DNA from: Pisolithus tinctorius | Lineage: Eukaryota > Basidiomycota > Agaricomycetes > Boletales > Pisolithaceae | DNA: 64,000 nt | Assembly (NCBI GenBank): GCA_024663395.1 | Contig: JANFAH010000025.1 | Location: 248,001-312,000, forward strand | Reading direction: 5' to 3' | In this document: piece after piece, positions 42,237 to 54,838 of the stretch | Position numbering within the stretch: the first letter of the stretch is position 1 | How the letters are laid out: the number at the start of each line of letters is the position of its first letter | Translations under genes and position numbers: made by a program | The notes under the pieces: model-generated | What the model was told of the DNA's origin: nothing | Databases searched by the model: none | Seen by the model: only the letters and a program-made list of their open reading frames with translations

Positions 42237-43540
42237 ACAATGAGCGACGCCTGCAGCGGAAGATGGCAGAAAGAAAGATGTTGACACTTACGTAATGAAT
42301 CAGTCAAACTTGTTGTGCCCTCGGAAATTTATAGAGTAGTTGGACACCAACTATCAATCTGTTTCCACACGCTATCGTCGTTGTCGAGCGAGGATATTTT
42401 CAAATGCCGTTTCTCATGGTCGCTTACCTTACCCCTTCGAGAATGCGTAAAACAGCGATGTCTTACGCTAACCTTGAAGTTCAGACTCTTCGCCCGCTGT
42501 TCATTGTCCCGACTTCGATGTTATTTATTCCGGGTCGAATACTTGGAAAACTTGCACTGGTCGACACAAACGTCTCAGGAAAGCGGAAGTACGCATAATC
42601 CACACTCTATAATCATTTGTCGTGGTAGGTGCCGTCAATTCACGCGTATGCATCGCGATTCCTGCGATACTTCATGAATCACATAACCTCGTGCTTGCAA
42701 CCAACGATGCGTCCGTTGCTCTCCTTGAGTTCGAACCCATCAGCATGGATAACGGTGAGGATGATACTCCAAGTACAACTTTCCCGATTTGAGGGAACAT
42801 GGATGCTAGGGTCGCATAGCGGCGATTTGTGGCTTGTGTAAGAGGCCGCACTTCCATGTGGTAAGCGAGCGGTCTATTCCGCCGTCTCAGGTCTGGCCGG
42901 AAATCAATTACTCACGGAGAGTCTGAATTTGATCGATGATGGACAGGTTCGTGAAAGCTGACCAAGATGCAGGGTGAGACTGGTACTGGAATCATCGAGT
43001 TTCCAAGAACGTACGTGGCCTTGAGGGCATGACAAAGACTCATGGATGTTTTCGCCAATATCCAGAGGCTAACACTTACCTAGGCACTCGGGAGTACTAG
43101 TGCTCAGTCAGCCTGACGACTTGGATCTCCTTCCAGTAGCAAGACTGCGGTGCGCGAGGCGAACAGACATGGTAACTACTGGTGCCGCGCGCAACTCGTA
43201 TGAGCCCTTGATTATTGCACAGCATAAGATTGATCACCCAGGTCCGAAAATAGTATGACCAGTCGTCTTACCAATCTGTCAATGTATGCAACCTCGAAAG
43301 TGCTATGGACATACAGACTTACCCTTATACAGGAAAAAAAACTTCGCGGCGCTGTGCCACGCATTGATTGATCAGCTGGGGAAGTTGCTGGACGACGTAG
43401 TGATGCGATTACTGATACTCATGTTATCGGAATGGGAATAGGTTCCGATGAGGTTAGCAGATCCTTCACCTGTGTCTTGACGTAGTACCGCACAGGAAGC
43501 ACGAGAACGGCTATTACCAATCTCGCTGGACTAGCATAGG
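42237..43540. other. Intergenic, partly duplicated after GST-E
   Basis: No gene. GCCCTCGGAAATTTAT and the CAGCGATGTCTTAC region recur after GST-E (46390-46600). The ORFs at 42315-42841 follow this non-coding duplication and have no domain. Confidence 0.55.
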
Positions 43541-43547
43541 TATAAAA
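43541..43547 (+). promoter_or_regulatory. TATA box of GST-D
   Basis: TATAAAA, 56 bp before the ATG, in a leader homologous to that of GST-A. Confidence 0.6.
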
Positions 43548-43602
43548 TGTTCTCCACGAAATGCCCATTTTCCAACAAACTCATCTGCTACACGGTTTTG
43601 AT

Positions 43603-44467
43603 ATGGCACCCATCGGAAAGCTCTACAGTCACCCTCGTCAGCCTCAGACGAAAGTTGTACGTTTCGCGTCATGTTGTTTGACCCCTTACAAGCTCGTCTC
43701 ACTTGCGCTCGACGTACTAGATTCTGAGCGCTGCAATTATTTCAGGCCTCGAGATTGATGTACTGCCGTTCGAGTTCGGCGTCACGAACAAATCACCCGA
43801 GTTCACCCAGAAGTTCCCTCTCGCCAAAATCCCTGCCTTCGAAGATAACGAAGGATTCAAGCTGATCGAGGGTACAGCCATTGCTCGTTACGGTTAGTCA
43901 GTGATCGCTCATCTGTAATCATCGATGTTGATCATGACGGTTAGTGAGCTCGCTCGTTCCTGACGCCAGCCTTCTTGGTCGCAATGCGAAGGAAAACGCC
44001 CAGATAGACCAATGGGTCCACTTTGCAGAGACTGAAATCCTAATCCCTTCAAACAACATATACACCGGCATTGTCATGAAGTACCTACCAGGATTCAGTG
44101 AAGAGGTTCGTTTCGCTTCGTTTGTCTTGCGTCGCAGTCGCCGACTCATAGATCCCAATGACTTTCCTGATCATAGCAACGTAAACACTACCAGAAAGGC
44201 GTTGAACGTTCGCTTAAGTTCCTAGAAGACCACCTGGCTTCGCGTCCTTCGGGCTTGCTGGTGAACGACGGTTTAACACTTGCAGATATCACCCTCGCCA
44301 CAGCCGTGCAGCGTGCAGGCCAGACAGTCTGTGGTGCCAAGGAGCGCGAACAAGTTTATCCCCGCGTATTCGCCCACTTTGCGAAAGTGATCAATGACGA
44401 GAGGATCAAGCATGTGTTTGGAGAGCCTGGATTGGTTGATGAGCCTCTTGCTTTCAAAGCCGAGTGA
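43603..44467 (+). CDS. GST-D: EF1B-gamma-like glutathione transferase
   Basis: 225 aa, exons 43603-43656, 43721-43892, 43945-44105 and 44177-44467. MAPIGKLYSHPRQPQTKV, ISGLEIDVLPFEFGV, KFPLAKIPAFEDNEGFKLIEG; then LVPDASLLGRNAKENAQIDQW, PSGLLVNDGLTLADIT and RVFAHFAKVINDERIK. Belongs with A and B: same ILSA...ISGLEID start of exon 2 and same downstream DNA. All splice sites present. It is the least disturbed member of its subfamily, with its own TATA box and no transposon close by. Confidence 0.85.
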
Positions 44468-45425
44468 TTATCCCGTACTTAGATAAAATATTAACGAAGA
44501 TGGAGATAGATGTCGTGTATTTCCACTGCTATGCAGACGACATCATTATGGAGATCGTGTAATCTTCTGTTGAGAGAAGTACCGGCACGCGGAAAGGTAG
44601 ATCTTTTGTGATGAATCTAGTAAGGCCCACTGAAAAGGTTGACGGTTATCCATTGTCTGGTCATGGATAATCTACTGCCGCGTTTTTCCAGCTGTCCAAT
44701 GGGGTTTCACCCTGACACGTCCTGCCGTCGAATGTCACTGCGCAATGGTAAACCAAGGTGAAGCACTGCAAGTGAACCTGATTGGAATGGAGAGCCTCAT
44801 GATCGATCGTGTGCTCCCCTGGAATACAACTGAGCGAAGTGAACACAACACTCACGTTACGATGTTGCTGAGTATGGGAAACAAAAAGCACGAATCTCCT
44901 ACGTGCAGCGAACCTGAAGCGCTAACCGGTGATCCAGCCAAACAGTGATCCTACACATACCAATGTCACCAGACTTCCAGTTCGTAATCCAAAAGGATCA
45001 TTTTCGGAAGATAGCGTGACCATGAATACGGGATGGAGGTGCCAAGAAATTCCGTTGCAGTCTGGGCAAAAACGCCTTGCCGGCGGGCAAGCAGGCTCAG
45101 TGGGGATGAGATGACGGACTGCGAATCAACGCTGACAAGCTGTGTTGGAGCGTTAAGTGCGCAGTATAGTAACACCAAGCTCATGGAACATGGCACTCGC
45201 TACCAGAGTTTCAGCGCGCACCATGCCCTGCGGCTACGTGCGCAGTGGGATGTAGCTATTTTAACGCATGCACCCTTCCGCTGCGCAACCTACCAAGCCA
45301 AAACCAAGCTACGCCGCAGGCTTTGACGCGCACTAAGCATCCAGACGTACATCAGGTTGAACCAGACAACAGCGTCTTCGTAGGCACCGGTCACCAAGCA
45401 AGAGACCGAGAACCGTATAGATACG
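44468..45425. other. Intergenic between GST-D and GST-E
   Basis: No gene. The left half matches DNA after GST-A and GST-B. The right half (from about 45120, CCCTGCGGCTACGTGCGCAG) matches DNA upstream of GST-C. The join of the two duplicated segments lies here. Confidence 0.6.
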
Positions 45426-45432
45426 TATAAAG
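45426..45432 (+). promoter_or_regulatory. TATA box of GST-E
   Basis: TATAAAG, 43 bp before the ATG, in a leader shared with GST-C. Confidence 0.55.
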
Positions 45433-45474
45433 CTGGACGTCAAGCCCTGCTCACCTTGCAAGCTCTTCACACAA

Positions 45475-46314
45475 ATGACTCTCATCGGAAAGTTGTATGG
45501 CCATATCCTCCAACCTCAAACAAAAGTGGTAGGTGGCTGACCGCGATGGCACATCGTTGCTCATTCGCATGACAGATCATGAGTGTAGCGGCATTGTCCA
45601 ACCTCGAAATCGATCTCTTACCGTTTGAATACGGCGTCACCAACCAATCCCCCGAGTTTATACAGAAATTTCCACTGGGAAAGGTCCCTGCCTTCGAAAG
45701 CCTCAATGGGTTCAAACTGACAGAGGGCGCGGCCATCGCACGTTATGGTGAGCTGACAGCTATTCCCAAAAATCTGGTCCGACCACTGATATCGATCAGT
45801 GAGCTCTCTCGTTCCAGATGCAGGACTTCTGGGCCGCAATGCAGAGGAAACTGCGCTTGTAGATCAGTGGGTCCACTTTACTGAATTCGAGACCCATATG
45901 GACGCAAGCATGATATACGCCGGTGCTGGCCTGAATATGCTGCCTGGGTATAATGCAGACGTAAGCATGCCTGTTACTTCCACATTGAATTCTCCCGACT
46001 CCTGAACCTTGTGGCTATCGCGAGAGCAGCGACACAAATGGCACGAAGAGCGTATCGTACGTTCCCTCAGGTTCCTCGATAACTACCTGGAGAAACGCCC
46101 TTCTGGACTGCTGGTCAACGACAATATAACTCTCGCGGATATCTTTCTGGCCGTTGCTATTCAACGGGTTGGCCAGACAGCCTGTGGAACTGCGGAGCGC
46201 GAACAAACTTACCCACACGTTTTCGCCCATTACGCAAAGGTGACGTCCGAAGAGAAGATTAAGGCTGTGTTTGGAGAGCCCGAGTTCATCGAGGAACGTC
46301 TTGTTTGTAACTGA
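45475..46314 (+). CDS. GST-E: EF1B-gamma-like glutathione transferase
   Basis: 224 aa, exons 45475-45528, 45576-45747, 45800-45960 and 46027-46314. MTLIGKLYGHILQPQTKV, LSNLEIDLLPFEYGV, KFPLGKVPAFESLNGFKLTEG; then LVPDAGLLGRNAEETALVDQW, DNYLEKRPSGLLVNDNITL, RVGQTACGTAEREQTYPHV. Sister of GST-C: the last exons are nearly identical, so the duplication is recent or the copies exchange sequence. Intact and in frame. Function as for the other members is inferred from the fold only. Confidence 0.85.
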
Positions 46315-47041
46315 ACGCTGAGCGACGCTGGCAGTACTGGAAGATGGCAGAAAGAGAGATGTTGGTACTTACGTAATGGAGCAGTCGACCTTGTGCCCTC
46401 GGAAATTTATGTATAGAGCAGTTCGACGTCGAACACCAGCTACCGATCTGTATCGTCGTTGTCAAACAAGGGTATGTTCAAATACCCTTTAAGAACGAGT
46501 CGGACAGCGATGTCTTACACTTACGTAAGTGCATAACTGGCAAACTGCATTTGTGAGCTCAACCTTGAAGCTCAGACTCATTGCCCGTTGTCCTGACTTC
46601 GATTTTATTTTATTTTATATCCAATGCGGATCGAAACTCTCAGTCTGGGTTGAAACATTCGGAAAGGTTGTGCGCGTCAACATTCACTTGTTTGCATCGT
46701 GATTCTCGCGACACTTCGTTAACCACATAATGACTCCGTGCCTGCGACCAATGAGGTGTCCATTGCTTTCTATTCGCGGTACAACGTGTCCGATTTTGAG
46801 GGAACATGCATACTAATATGTAAGTATGGCGCTCCGTTGGACATGTGAGCGAACTGAATCCCTCAGGTCTGCTAACATGACCGGACGGTCTTGAAAGAGG
46901 CGCAAGTCCTGCCGGCATACCTCTCCATTCCATAGCAGGGGACAATCAGAACACGGCGAGTTTCGCACTTATGGCCCTTTTTGAGTCCTGGCGTAAGACC
47001 GACGCATGTACACGCCCGAAGCTGATGAAGCGAGTAAATGT
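46315..47041. other. Intergenic, matches DNA after GST-C
   Basis: No gene found; a diverged copy of the sequence following GST-C. Confidence 0.5.
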
Positions 47042-47043
47042 TA

Positions 47044-47310
47044 CATCAGCAAATCACGAGTTTACTTATCCTTACTTGACAGCTACTTAACATTTGCTTA
47101 TCATACCAACTGCCAAGCAGCCGTCTGCTTGGATAAGTAGATCCTTCTGCTGGATACTTACTTAGCACTGCTTATTTTTTACTTAACGCGTGCTTAGCTT
47201 ATTAGCTTCTTACTTGAAATAATGCTGGTTCTGTTCCGTCAAGCAGATAAGCAGCAACGAAGTGCAATTAATATCCGCTAAGCACATGCTAAGTAGCGGT
47301 GAAGTAAATT
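47044..47310. repeat. Left subterminal repeat region of Plavaka
   Basis: Many copies of ACTTA, GCTTA and their complements in both orientations. In CACTA-like elements such arrays are binding sites for element proteins. Confidence 0.6.
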
Positions 47311-47396
47311 ACGCGGCGGTAAGATCGAGGGATTGAAAAACATAGACGAACTAGCGATAGCAATTGGGAAGATGTATTAGAGATCCTGTTGTGGAC

Positions 47397-49830
47397 TCAG
47401 TGGATCGTATAAGCAGTAGGGAATGAAAACCTACAGATAAGTGCATACTCGTCGTCAGATCCTGCATCACTCAACAGCTCGGGGTCGAGTTCTTGCCCTA
47501 TCGCAAGTGAAGCAAGGGCGAGCTCTACGATGGCTTGAAGCTGAGCAATAGATCTTCTTTTGGCGGCCCCCGTAAACTTCCTCGTTGGGGCTCCCCAATT
47601 CTGGTCTGAAAACGCGCACGCAGTCTTGCTATCCTTGCCCGAAGCCATGTTGTATTTGACGGGGGTCCGCACAAACCTCGTTGCCACTTTGGCAATACCA
47701 TCTTTGACATTGACGGGGGACTTGAACTCGACGTCACCAGATCTAACGAGGTTCAAGCCACGTGAGAGCTAAAAAACTAATCAATACTGTAGCTATGAAA
47801 ATGACTCGATAAATGTTACCGCAGCAGCACAAAGTCCAAGAGCACCAACAACACCATGCTTCGCCAAAGACGAAGTGTCAAGAGCGGGGACTTGAACGTA
47901 TCCTTTGATTGCGGTCAAATGGCTGCTCAGCAGCAGCTGTTGCACAAAAACGGAGCGGAAGGCCTTCTCAGGAACAGTCGTGTCGAGGTCTTCATATAAG
48001 AATGTGAAATGATCGAGTAATACTTTTGCAGTGTCGGCGGGCGATGGGTCTTGAGGATTGAGGAAGAAAGCTACGAGTTGCGCAACGGCCGCGGAGGCAA
48101 AGCCGTGCCTCCAATCACACAAGCGTTGAGACGCCTATGGCGAACACGGTCAGCTACAGATGAAGTCAGAATGAAATGGACTTACGACAGAAACCATGGG
48201 CGAGCTGGGAAGAATGCTACCTGCCGTGTTCTTGAGTATGGGGTATACGACTGGCATGATCTCCTGTAGAGCCCCGCAAATATCTTGCTTGGCGATGTTG
48301 AATGCATCCTCTTGGTTTCCGGCCCATAGGATTAGCGTCGGAATAACTTCCCTCTTCCACTTCTGATCTTTATGCAGATCCGAGGGGAGATCCGAATTGT
48401 TGAAACGCGCTTGCGCAGGGACGGTCTGCACTTGACTCGACGAATCGCTTGCTACGATAGATCTCTTGCTAGTAGATGTGGCCGATAAGCTGGACATAGA
48501 GTCGCAAGCTTGTATCTTGATCTTCTTTGGCATGCCCTTTGTAACCGTGACACGCGACTGAAAGAAAATAAAAGATGAAGGAACACGGAGAAAGGTGGTC
48601 AGCACATACCTTGGCCGCGGCATTCTTGTGCCCCAAAACACGGATGGCATCGTCTAGATTGTCGCAGTTATCATCGACGCCGCCGCCCTCAACCTCAGAG
48701 GTTGAGACGTATTCCAACTCGGCTACTTTCCTCTTGACGTTGGCGAGTCTGGCGGCAGGATCATTGGCCTCATAATCCTCGGCCATTGCGGCAGCGCACT
48801 GAGACTACCATTGCATGAGTAAAAACCGTTTCAGCGTGAAAGATACTCAACGATAACATTTTGAAGAGCGGGGACGTCCAAAGCCAGAGGTCTCACTGGC
48901 CCGCTAGCTTCTCCATCTTTGCGATCAGGTAGCGAGTCGAAGTTTTCTGGTAGTTGGGATTCGAACTCGTAGTTGTATTGGGGATCATTTGGCAGTGGAG
49001 AGCCGAGATTGAATACACGGAACTCGACGTCGGTAGTACTTGTAGCGAGGGTACTTGTGGACGGAGGTGGTGCAGCTGATGTGCGAGGACTGGCACTGGC
49101 ACTCGAAGATCGCGTAGAGCTTGTGTCGACGATGTTCACCCAATTTTTGACACGCTTAGATAAAGTCAGTTTATCGTCAGAGCTGGCAGTCGTTAGGACA
49201 TTCGCAAAGAAAAGAGTTGCCTCAGTTAGGAGGAACATGTTAAGAAGTAAGACGCACATCAAACCAGTACTAGCGCCGATGCTATTGTCACGTGTTGATG
49301 GCGGGGATACTTTGTTGCGCGTGGAGATTATCGCTTCACGCAGCGATTTTGCCTTTGCTGCTTTTGTCCCTTTCCCCTTCATCACTACAGGTCCAGCATT
49401 GTCTTCCACGTCAGCTAGGGGGGTAAGTGGCTCATTCGTCCCTACAAAAAAAATCAGCCTCATGTTTTCTTGGTTAAGCATGATAGATACCGCCATCACT
49501 CTCATTTCTTTGCCTGCCAACAGCGCGAGGACGAGGACGAGGACGAGGACACGGCTTGATGGGCTTAGCGCCGGCGGCGACACCACTTTGGTTGACCTCC
49601 ATTTCATCCTCGATTTCGCCGATCCGTTGATAACCTCTCTTCAGCGCTGCAACCTTTTTGGCAAGGGCTTCCCGGGTGCGTTCATTGTTAGCTTCCTTCT
49701 CCGCGCTCGTCTGTCTTCTCGGTTGGCTGTCGAGGACGATCCTACCGGGATGCACGTTAGCCACCTGGCGCTTCGGGCGACCACTCGCAAGTGTCTCCTG
49801 TGGGCACTCCGCGGCCGGTTGGTTGTCCAT
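47397..49830 (-). CDS. Plavaka-associated protein of unknown function
   Basis: 727 aa, six exons: 49830-49491, 49441-48852, 48804-48610, 48557-48186, 48134-47820, 47768-47397; all introns GT-AG and in frame. The N-terminal third is basic and low-complexity (RPRPRPRAVGR; KGKGTKAAKAK) with Ser/Thr stretches. The middle and C-terminal part look globular: WKREVIPTLILWAGNQEDAF, QDICGALQEIMPVVYPI, QRLCDWRHGFASAAVAQLVAFF, FRSVFVQQLLLSSHLTAIKGY and a C-terminal SDQNWGAPTRKF. This W..(F/V)IPTL..W.G pattern reminds me of a recurrent uncharacterised Agaricomycete family, but I cannot name a domain. Shared spacer with the transposase suggests a joint role in transposition. The start is the first ATG (MDNQPAAE). 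Confidence 0.75.
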
Positions 49831-49998
49831 ATCTTGCAGTGCAAAGGGTCGTTGGCTGTGCGTGAAGGTGGAAGACGAAGAGACAGAAAAAAAGGTACGC
49901 CCCTGCCGTCTCTTTTGGCTTAGTTCGATTCTATGTTCAGTCGGCAAATCTTTGCTGTCCCACAGTAACTCCCGTTACTCATCATTTTTCTTTCAGAT
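49831..49998. promoter_or_regulatory. Divergent promoter region of Plavaka genes
   Basis: 168 bp between the two start codons. No clear TATA box; pyrimidine-rich before the transposase ATG. Confidence 0.4.
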
Positions 49999-52900
49999 AT
50001 GATTCCCTGCACGAAACCTGGCTGCCGTCGATGGTTCAGAAACAAGTCGGGCCTAACCCAGCACGTCAACGTATACCACCCAGTATTTCCGCCTATCAAC
50101 ATCCCCGCGCAGGTAGAACAGCCAGATCAGGTACCATCGCCTGAAGAGGAACAATTCCAGTTCCGACCGGACGACGACGACTATAGTGACCCATCCACAA
50201 GCCCTTCGAATCCAACCCTTCTGGCAGAGTTTGTTGGACAAGGCGACAAGTATTATCGGAACTATCACCCAAACCTCACCGGTACGCAGTATGGGTGAAA
50301 AATTAAGTATTTACCGATGTATTATTTGACAGGGCAGCCTTGTGATTCGTCTGGAAACCCCCTCCCAGTTGGACAGTCGTCCCCGCAAACTCCTTCTGAA
50401 AAGCAACCTAACGATTGGTCGCCATACTCCAGTCGTCTGGAGTTCGAGCTAGCTGACTTCCTGTTCACCCGCAGCCAGATGTCTGCAGCCAATATTAACG
50501 AGTTACTAGATCTCTGGAATGCGACACTTCTCGGCGCTGGCAGCCAGCCCGTCTTCAAAGATAGCGCCGAAATGTACAAGACGATCGATCGCACTATACT
50601 TGGTGATGTACAGTGGGAGAATTTTTGCATATCCTATACCGGCGAACGACCAACTGATAATGTCCCATCATGGATGAACGCCGCGTACGATATTTGGTTC
50701 CGGGACCCTAAAGACGTTATTCGCGATATGCTTTCCCGACCTGATTTTTCGAGAGACATGGATTACCGGCCGTTTCAGGAATATGAGAGCGCGACGGACA
50801 AGAGACAGTGGGAGGATTTCATGTCTGGTGATTGGGCGTGGACTCAAGCGGTGCGTCTTTTATCTTCTATGTCTCTGAGCGCTGTACTAATGGCGTGCAA
50901 ATAACAGGACATAATTTCTCGTGATTCAACCACGCACGGGTCAACCTTCGTTCCAATCATCCTTGGCAGTGACAAGACGACCGTGTCAGTCGCAACCGGT
51001 CAAAACGATTATTATCCCCTCTACCTCTCAATAGGTAACATGAGCAACAAAGTTCGTCGTGCACATCGCAATAGTGTCGCTCTCATCGCTTTCCTTGCAA
51101 TCCCACATAGTAAGTGCATCTGATAGATACATAGGAAAGTAATGGCGCTAATGAGAGATATACTTGTAGCCGACAAAGAGCATGCGCCCACCGACACGTT
51201 CCGACAATTCCGCCGCCAACTCTTTCATTCGTCACTCGCATATATCCTTCGAAATCTCAAGCCTGCGATGACCAAACCAACTGTTATGCAGTTCGGTGAT
51301 GGACACTATCGCCGCGTAATTTTTGGACTCGGCCCTTATATCGCCGATTATGAGGAACAAGTCCTTCTGGCATGTATTGTGCGAGGGTGGTGTGCGAAGT
51401 ATGTTTTTCTACTTTCCAACTCTTACTATCAACTAACTAGAATCTCAGATGTCTTGCGATGAGGCAGGAACTCGATACTGATGCACTTTATCGGAGTCGC
51501 GAACATGCAGAAGCGCTGATCGAGGAGTTTGATCTCAAGACCTTACGGGATGCGTATGGCATTGTGGGTGATACAATTGTAAGTATTGTTTCACTTAGAT
51601 TCCACTGTGCCTGTGTCCTGAAAACCGATTTCAGCCGTTCACCAGCAGTTTTCCCCGTGCCGATATATACCAACTCATCGCCCCTGATATACTACACCAG
51701 ATCATCAAAGGGACGTTCAAGGATCATTTGGTCGAGTGGGTTGAAAGCTATTTGAAGACCGTGCATGGCACAACAAAGGCGAATGCGATCTTAGATGATA
51801 TTGACCGGAGGTACGTCTGCTTTAATTTACGTTTCTTTCTTTCCTCATGTAGGATACCTTAGAATCGCGGCCGTCGCGCCTTTCGCAGGGCTCCGTCGCT
51901 TTCCCGAGGGCCGTCATTTCAAACAGTGGACTGGTAACGACTCAAAGGCACTAATGAAGGTAATTTTAGATCAGGTTGTTTATACAGTCTGTCGTTAACG
52001 TTCGATACATAGGTGTATCTACCCGCCATTGAGGGGCATGTACCAACGGAGATTGTGCGAACATTTCGCGCTTTGTTGGAGTTCACATACCTGGTCCGTC
52101 GCAATGTCCTCACTGAAGAAACCTTGGTTGCAGTTCAAGATACCATCGACCGCTTTCACAAGTACCGGGAAATATTTCGCCAATCGGGTACCATTCAAAC
52201 TTTTTCCTTACCGCGCCAGCATGCGATGAAACACTACCCTGATCTTATACGTTTATTTGGGGCGCCGAACGGACTTTGCACATCAATCACCGAATCAAAG
52301 CATATCGATGCTGTGAAGGACCCGTACCGGCGGACCAATCGTAACAAGCCACTGGGCCAAATGCTCATTATCAATCAGCGCTTAGATAAGTTGGCGGCCT
52401 CTCGAAGGGATTTCAACGAACGAGGGATGCTAGAGGGAAACTGCCTCACGGCAACTATGCAGCTCCTTTCGACTCAAGGTCAGTCATTGGACGATCATAT
52501 TGATTTTCATCATATTCACATGAAGTAAACAGATGGCAGAGAGAACGGCGGTACATCACAGGTCCTAGGTTCCGGTCCCCGTAACGAAGACAATGGTGAG
52601 GCTGTGGACTGCCCAACATCCATAGAGGCGCATGTTGAACTCGCTCGCACCACCCGTATGTACCTTATTAACCTGAGTAGTGCAGCGGCTCACAAAATCA
52701 ACCTCTTGCGTTCAGAAATGAAGCGGGCCAGAACCGTGACAGATCTTGCAATCGAGCTCGGTCTATCGCGTCTCCCTACCATTCTGGAGGAGTTCCTGCT
52801 TCAACAAGCCGACGCTGAAGACTACCGCGATCTCTGCGACATCCCACTATCTGAGCGCCCCATCTATGGCAACAAAATCACCGTCGTTAATTCTGCAGCT

Positions 52901-53389
52901 GCACTATTCTATGCGCCAAGTGATATCAGTGGTATTGGTGGCATGCGGCGTGAGTATATCCGCTCGTGTCATTCGTGGCAGAACGGGCCACCCCGGTATG
53001 ACTGTGCATTTGTGAATACTAATCCAGGGCTGAAGGGGATGCATGGTTTGGATGTCGTGCGTATCCTTGGGTTTTTTTCCTTCGTTTCCCAAAGCAAGCG
53101 TTACCCATGCGCAGTAGTGCAGTGGTTTGACCGTGTCGGGGATGACCCAGATGTGGATACGGGGATGTGGATCGTACGCCCGGCCCTTACTGCAAATCGT
53201 CACCCGGCCACCGCTGTCATACACGTAGACACCATATATCGTGCGGCACACCTCGTCCCCTTGTACGGCACCCACCCCATTCCCAGAACCATAAAGCCGC
53301 ATCATTCTTACGACGCATTTACCACCTTCTACGTGAACAGATTTATCGATCATCATGCATTTTCGCTTTTATCAGATTCGTACTTGTAG
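49999..53389 (+). CDS. Plavaka transposase
   Basis: 985 aa, nine exons: 49999-50281, 50333-50850, 50908-51109, 51170-51398, 51449-51578, 51635-51810, 51863-51959, 52013-52478, 52533-53389. It starts with a C2H2 finger (CTKPGCRRWFRNKSGLTQHVNVYH), then typical Plavaka blocks: FELADFLFTRSQMSAANINELL, WMNAAYDIWFRDP, EDFMSGDWAWTQADII, THGSTFVPIILGSDKTTVSVATGQNDYYPLYLS, RRVIFGLGPYIADYEEQVLL, FKQWTGNDSKALMKVYLPAI and LIRLFGAPNGLCTSITESKHI. These belong to the CACTA-like (CMC) group known from fungi. No stop, no frameshift, all nine junctions keep frame. Candidate active transposase. Exon 3/4 joins inside a Thr codon and is the least certain junction. Confidence 0.88.
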
Positions 53390-53399
53390 CGTACTTGAT

Positions 53400-53597
53400 T
53401 GTATGCTCAAATTCCATAGTAACTTAGCTGCTTGGGATGCTTATCTACTTGAGTCGCACTTAAACATTCGCCAAGTTACTTAGCGGTCATGCATGCTTGG
53501 CAATGTGGGTGCTTAACGTGCTTATGCTACTTACGTGCTTGACAGGTGCTGCTAAGTGGTCAAGCACGGTTAAGCAGACTTATGATTTGCTGATGTA
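53400..53597. repeat. Right subterminal repeat region of Plavaka
   Basis: Dense CTTA/TAAG words like the left side and the terminal ...GATTTGCTGATGTA. Confidence 0.6.
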
Positions 53598-54370
53598 TCG
53601 TATCGGAGCGCTACCATGAAGAGATATCTAAGAGGTCCGAGACATTTGGTATCGTCTTGATCAGGGATTGTACTACCAGTACTTTATCCCTACCTTCATT
53701 CGCCCAGCGACAAATGGGAATAAGCCAGCGCTCTCCAGAACCTGTCTTCCGACAGCCGATGCTGATGTCTCTACGGGGCTCTAGGACGAACAGCTAGCGC
53801 GGAAAAAAATACAGTTGATCGAGCCAGCTCCAGCGTACCATCGATCATATCCCCCATCCATATATGCAAGTTGCCCTCTGTAAACGAAACTGATCGGATG
53901 ATCGGCTCCTCGGTTCAGTCTTCACGCTCACACATTCGAATTCCCAAGTCTCAAGTTGCGTATATACACATGGAAATGGGTCTCACGGTCTGGACCGGGT
54001 CAACACGATTACGCTCTTTTCGTTGCAATCTACCCTACGCGCTCGACACGACACAAGAATCATTCACAATCACATTTCCAAACTAAACCGAACGTCCATC
54101 CGCACAGTCCATTTCTAAATCCGAATGATCACATCCCTACGCTTCAAAGCCTTCATGCGCCGGGTCATGCAAATTGAAAAGCTGTTCTGGCGGGAATGTA
54201 GGGGGATCAGAAGTGTCAGCGCGAGATGGAAGAAGTTGGATCTGTTGTTATTTCCGTTGCATCGAACCAACGTCAAAACTTTCTCATGAGTACGAGAGCT
54301 AATGCACACTCACCTGCCAAATTCTCTCGATGGGACGATACGACACTGTCCAAAGCATCATCTTCTCCCC
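53598..54370. other. Intergenic
   Basis: No supported gene. Small frames at 53871-54177 have no domain. Confidence 0.45.
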
Positions 54371-54838
54371 CTAATGAACTGCCTCGATACTAATATGTTC
54401 TCAGACGTTACCAATACTATTAACGAGCTGGACGTGACTCACGTGTGAGCATCATGCTGACCACAGTATTGCACCCGCCACACCTCGCCAATATCTGAAT
54501 GAAGTGCAAACACCAATCCATTTTCTTGTCGCTGAACGTAGTAGCCCATCGGGTCGGCGCGAATGATTCTGAAATCGTCATCGGCGTCGCCGATGTCCTC
54601 GTCTGGGGTCCAGAACGAAAACTGTGGAATGCGAGTCAACGGTCTTTACTTTTCTGGGTTGCACTATAGCAGGGAGCGGTACCAGTGTTGGGGAGACCGA
54701 GGGCGGTACTACGACGACTGCCATGCGCGGGACTATAGGGGAAGCCGTATCCATGGCTAGTCCGAGACGCGGTCCTCCCAGTAGAATCGAGTGGATGTAG
54801 CACCGGAACGCGAAGGTGACGCCAGACGATTCACTCAT
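54371..54838 (-). CDS. Small protein of unknown function
   Basis: 117 aa from exons 54838-54683, 54621-54443 and 54389-54371, two GT-AG introns (61 and 53 nt). It begins MSESSGVTFAFRCYIHSILL and continues MAVVVVPPSVSPTL, then FSFWTPDEDIGDADDDFRII, DPMGYYVQRQENGLVFALH and IGEVWRVQYCGQHDAHTIEAVH. The central acidic and aromatic segment looks like a folded domain, but I do not recognise it. The last exon supplies only six codons. An alternative is that exon 1 reads through into exon 2 in another frame; splicing gives the more compact product. Confidence 0.45.

Larger units (their letters stand above)
47042..53597. mobile_element. Plavaka (CACTA-like) transposon, two intact divergent genes
   Basis: Inverted ends TACATCAGCAAATCA at 47042 and, reversed, at 53597; if the outer TA is a target duplication, the element is 47044-53595. 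About 250 bp at each end are crowded with CTTA/TAAG words. Inside, a 727-aa gene (minus) and a 985-aa Plavaka transposase (plus) diverge from a 168-bp spacer. Both splice without any stop. Confidence 0.82.

Noticed and set aside
42315..42841. Several overlapping small ORFs after GST-C
   Set aside because: The same DNA after GST-E does not keep these frames open; duplicated non-coding sequence.
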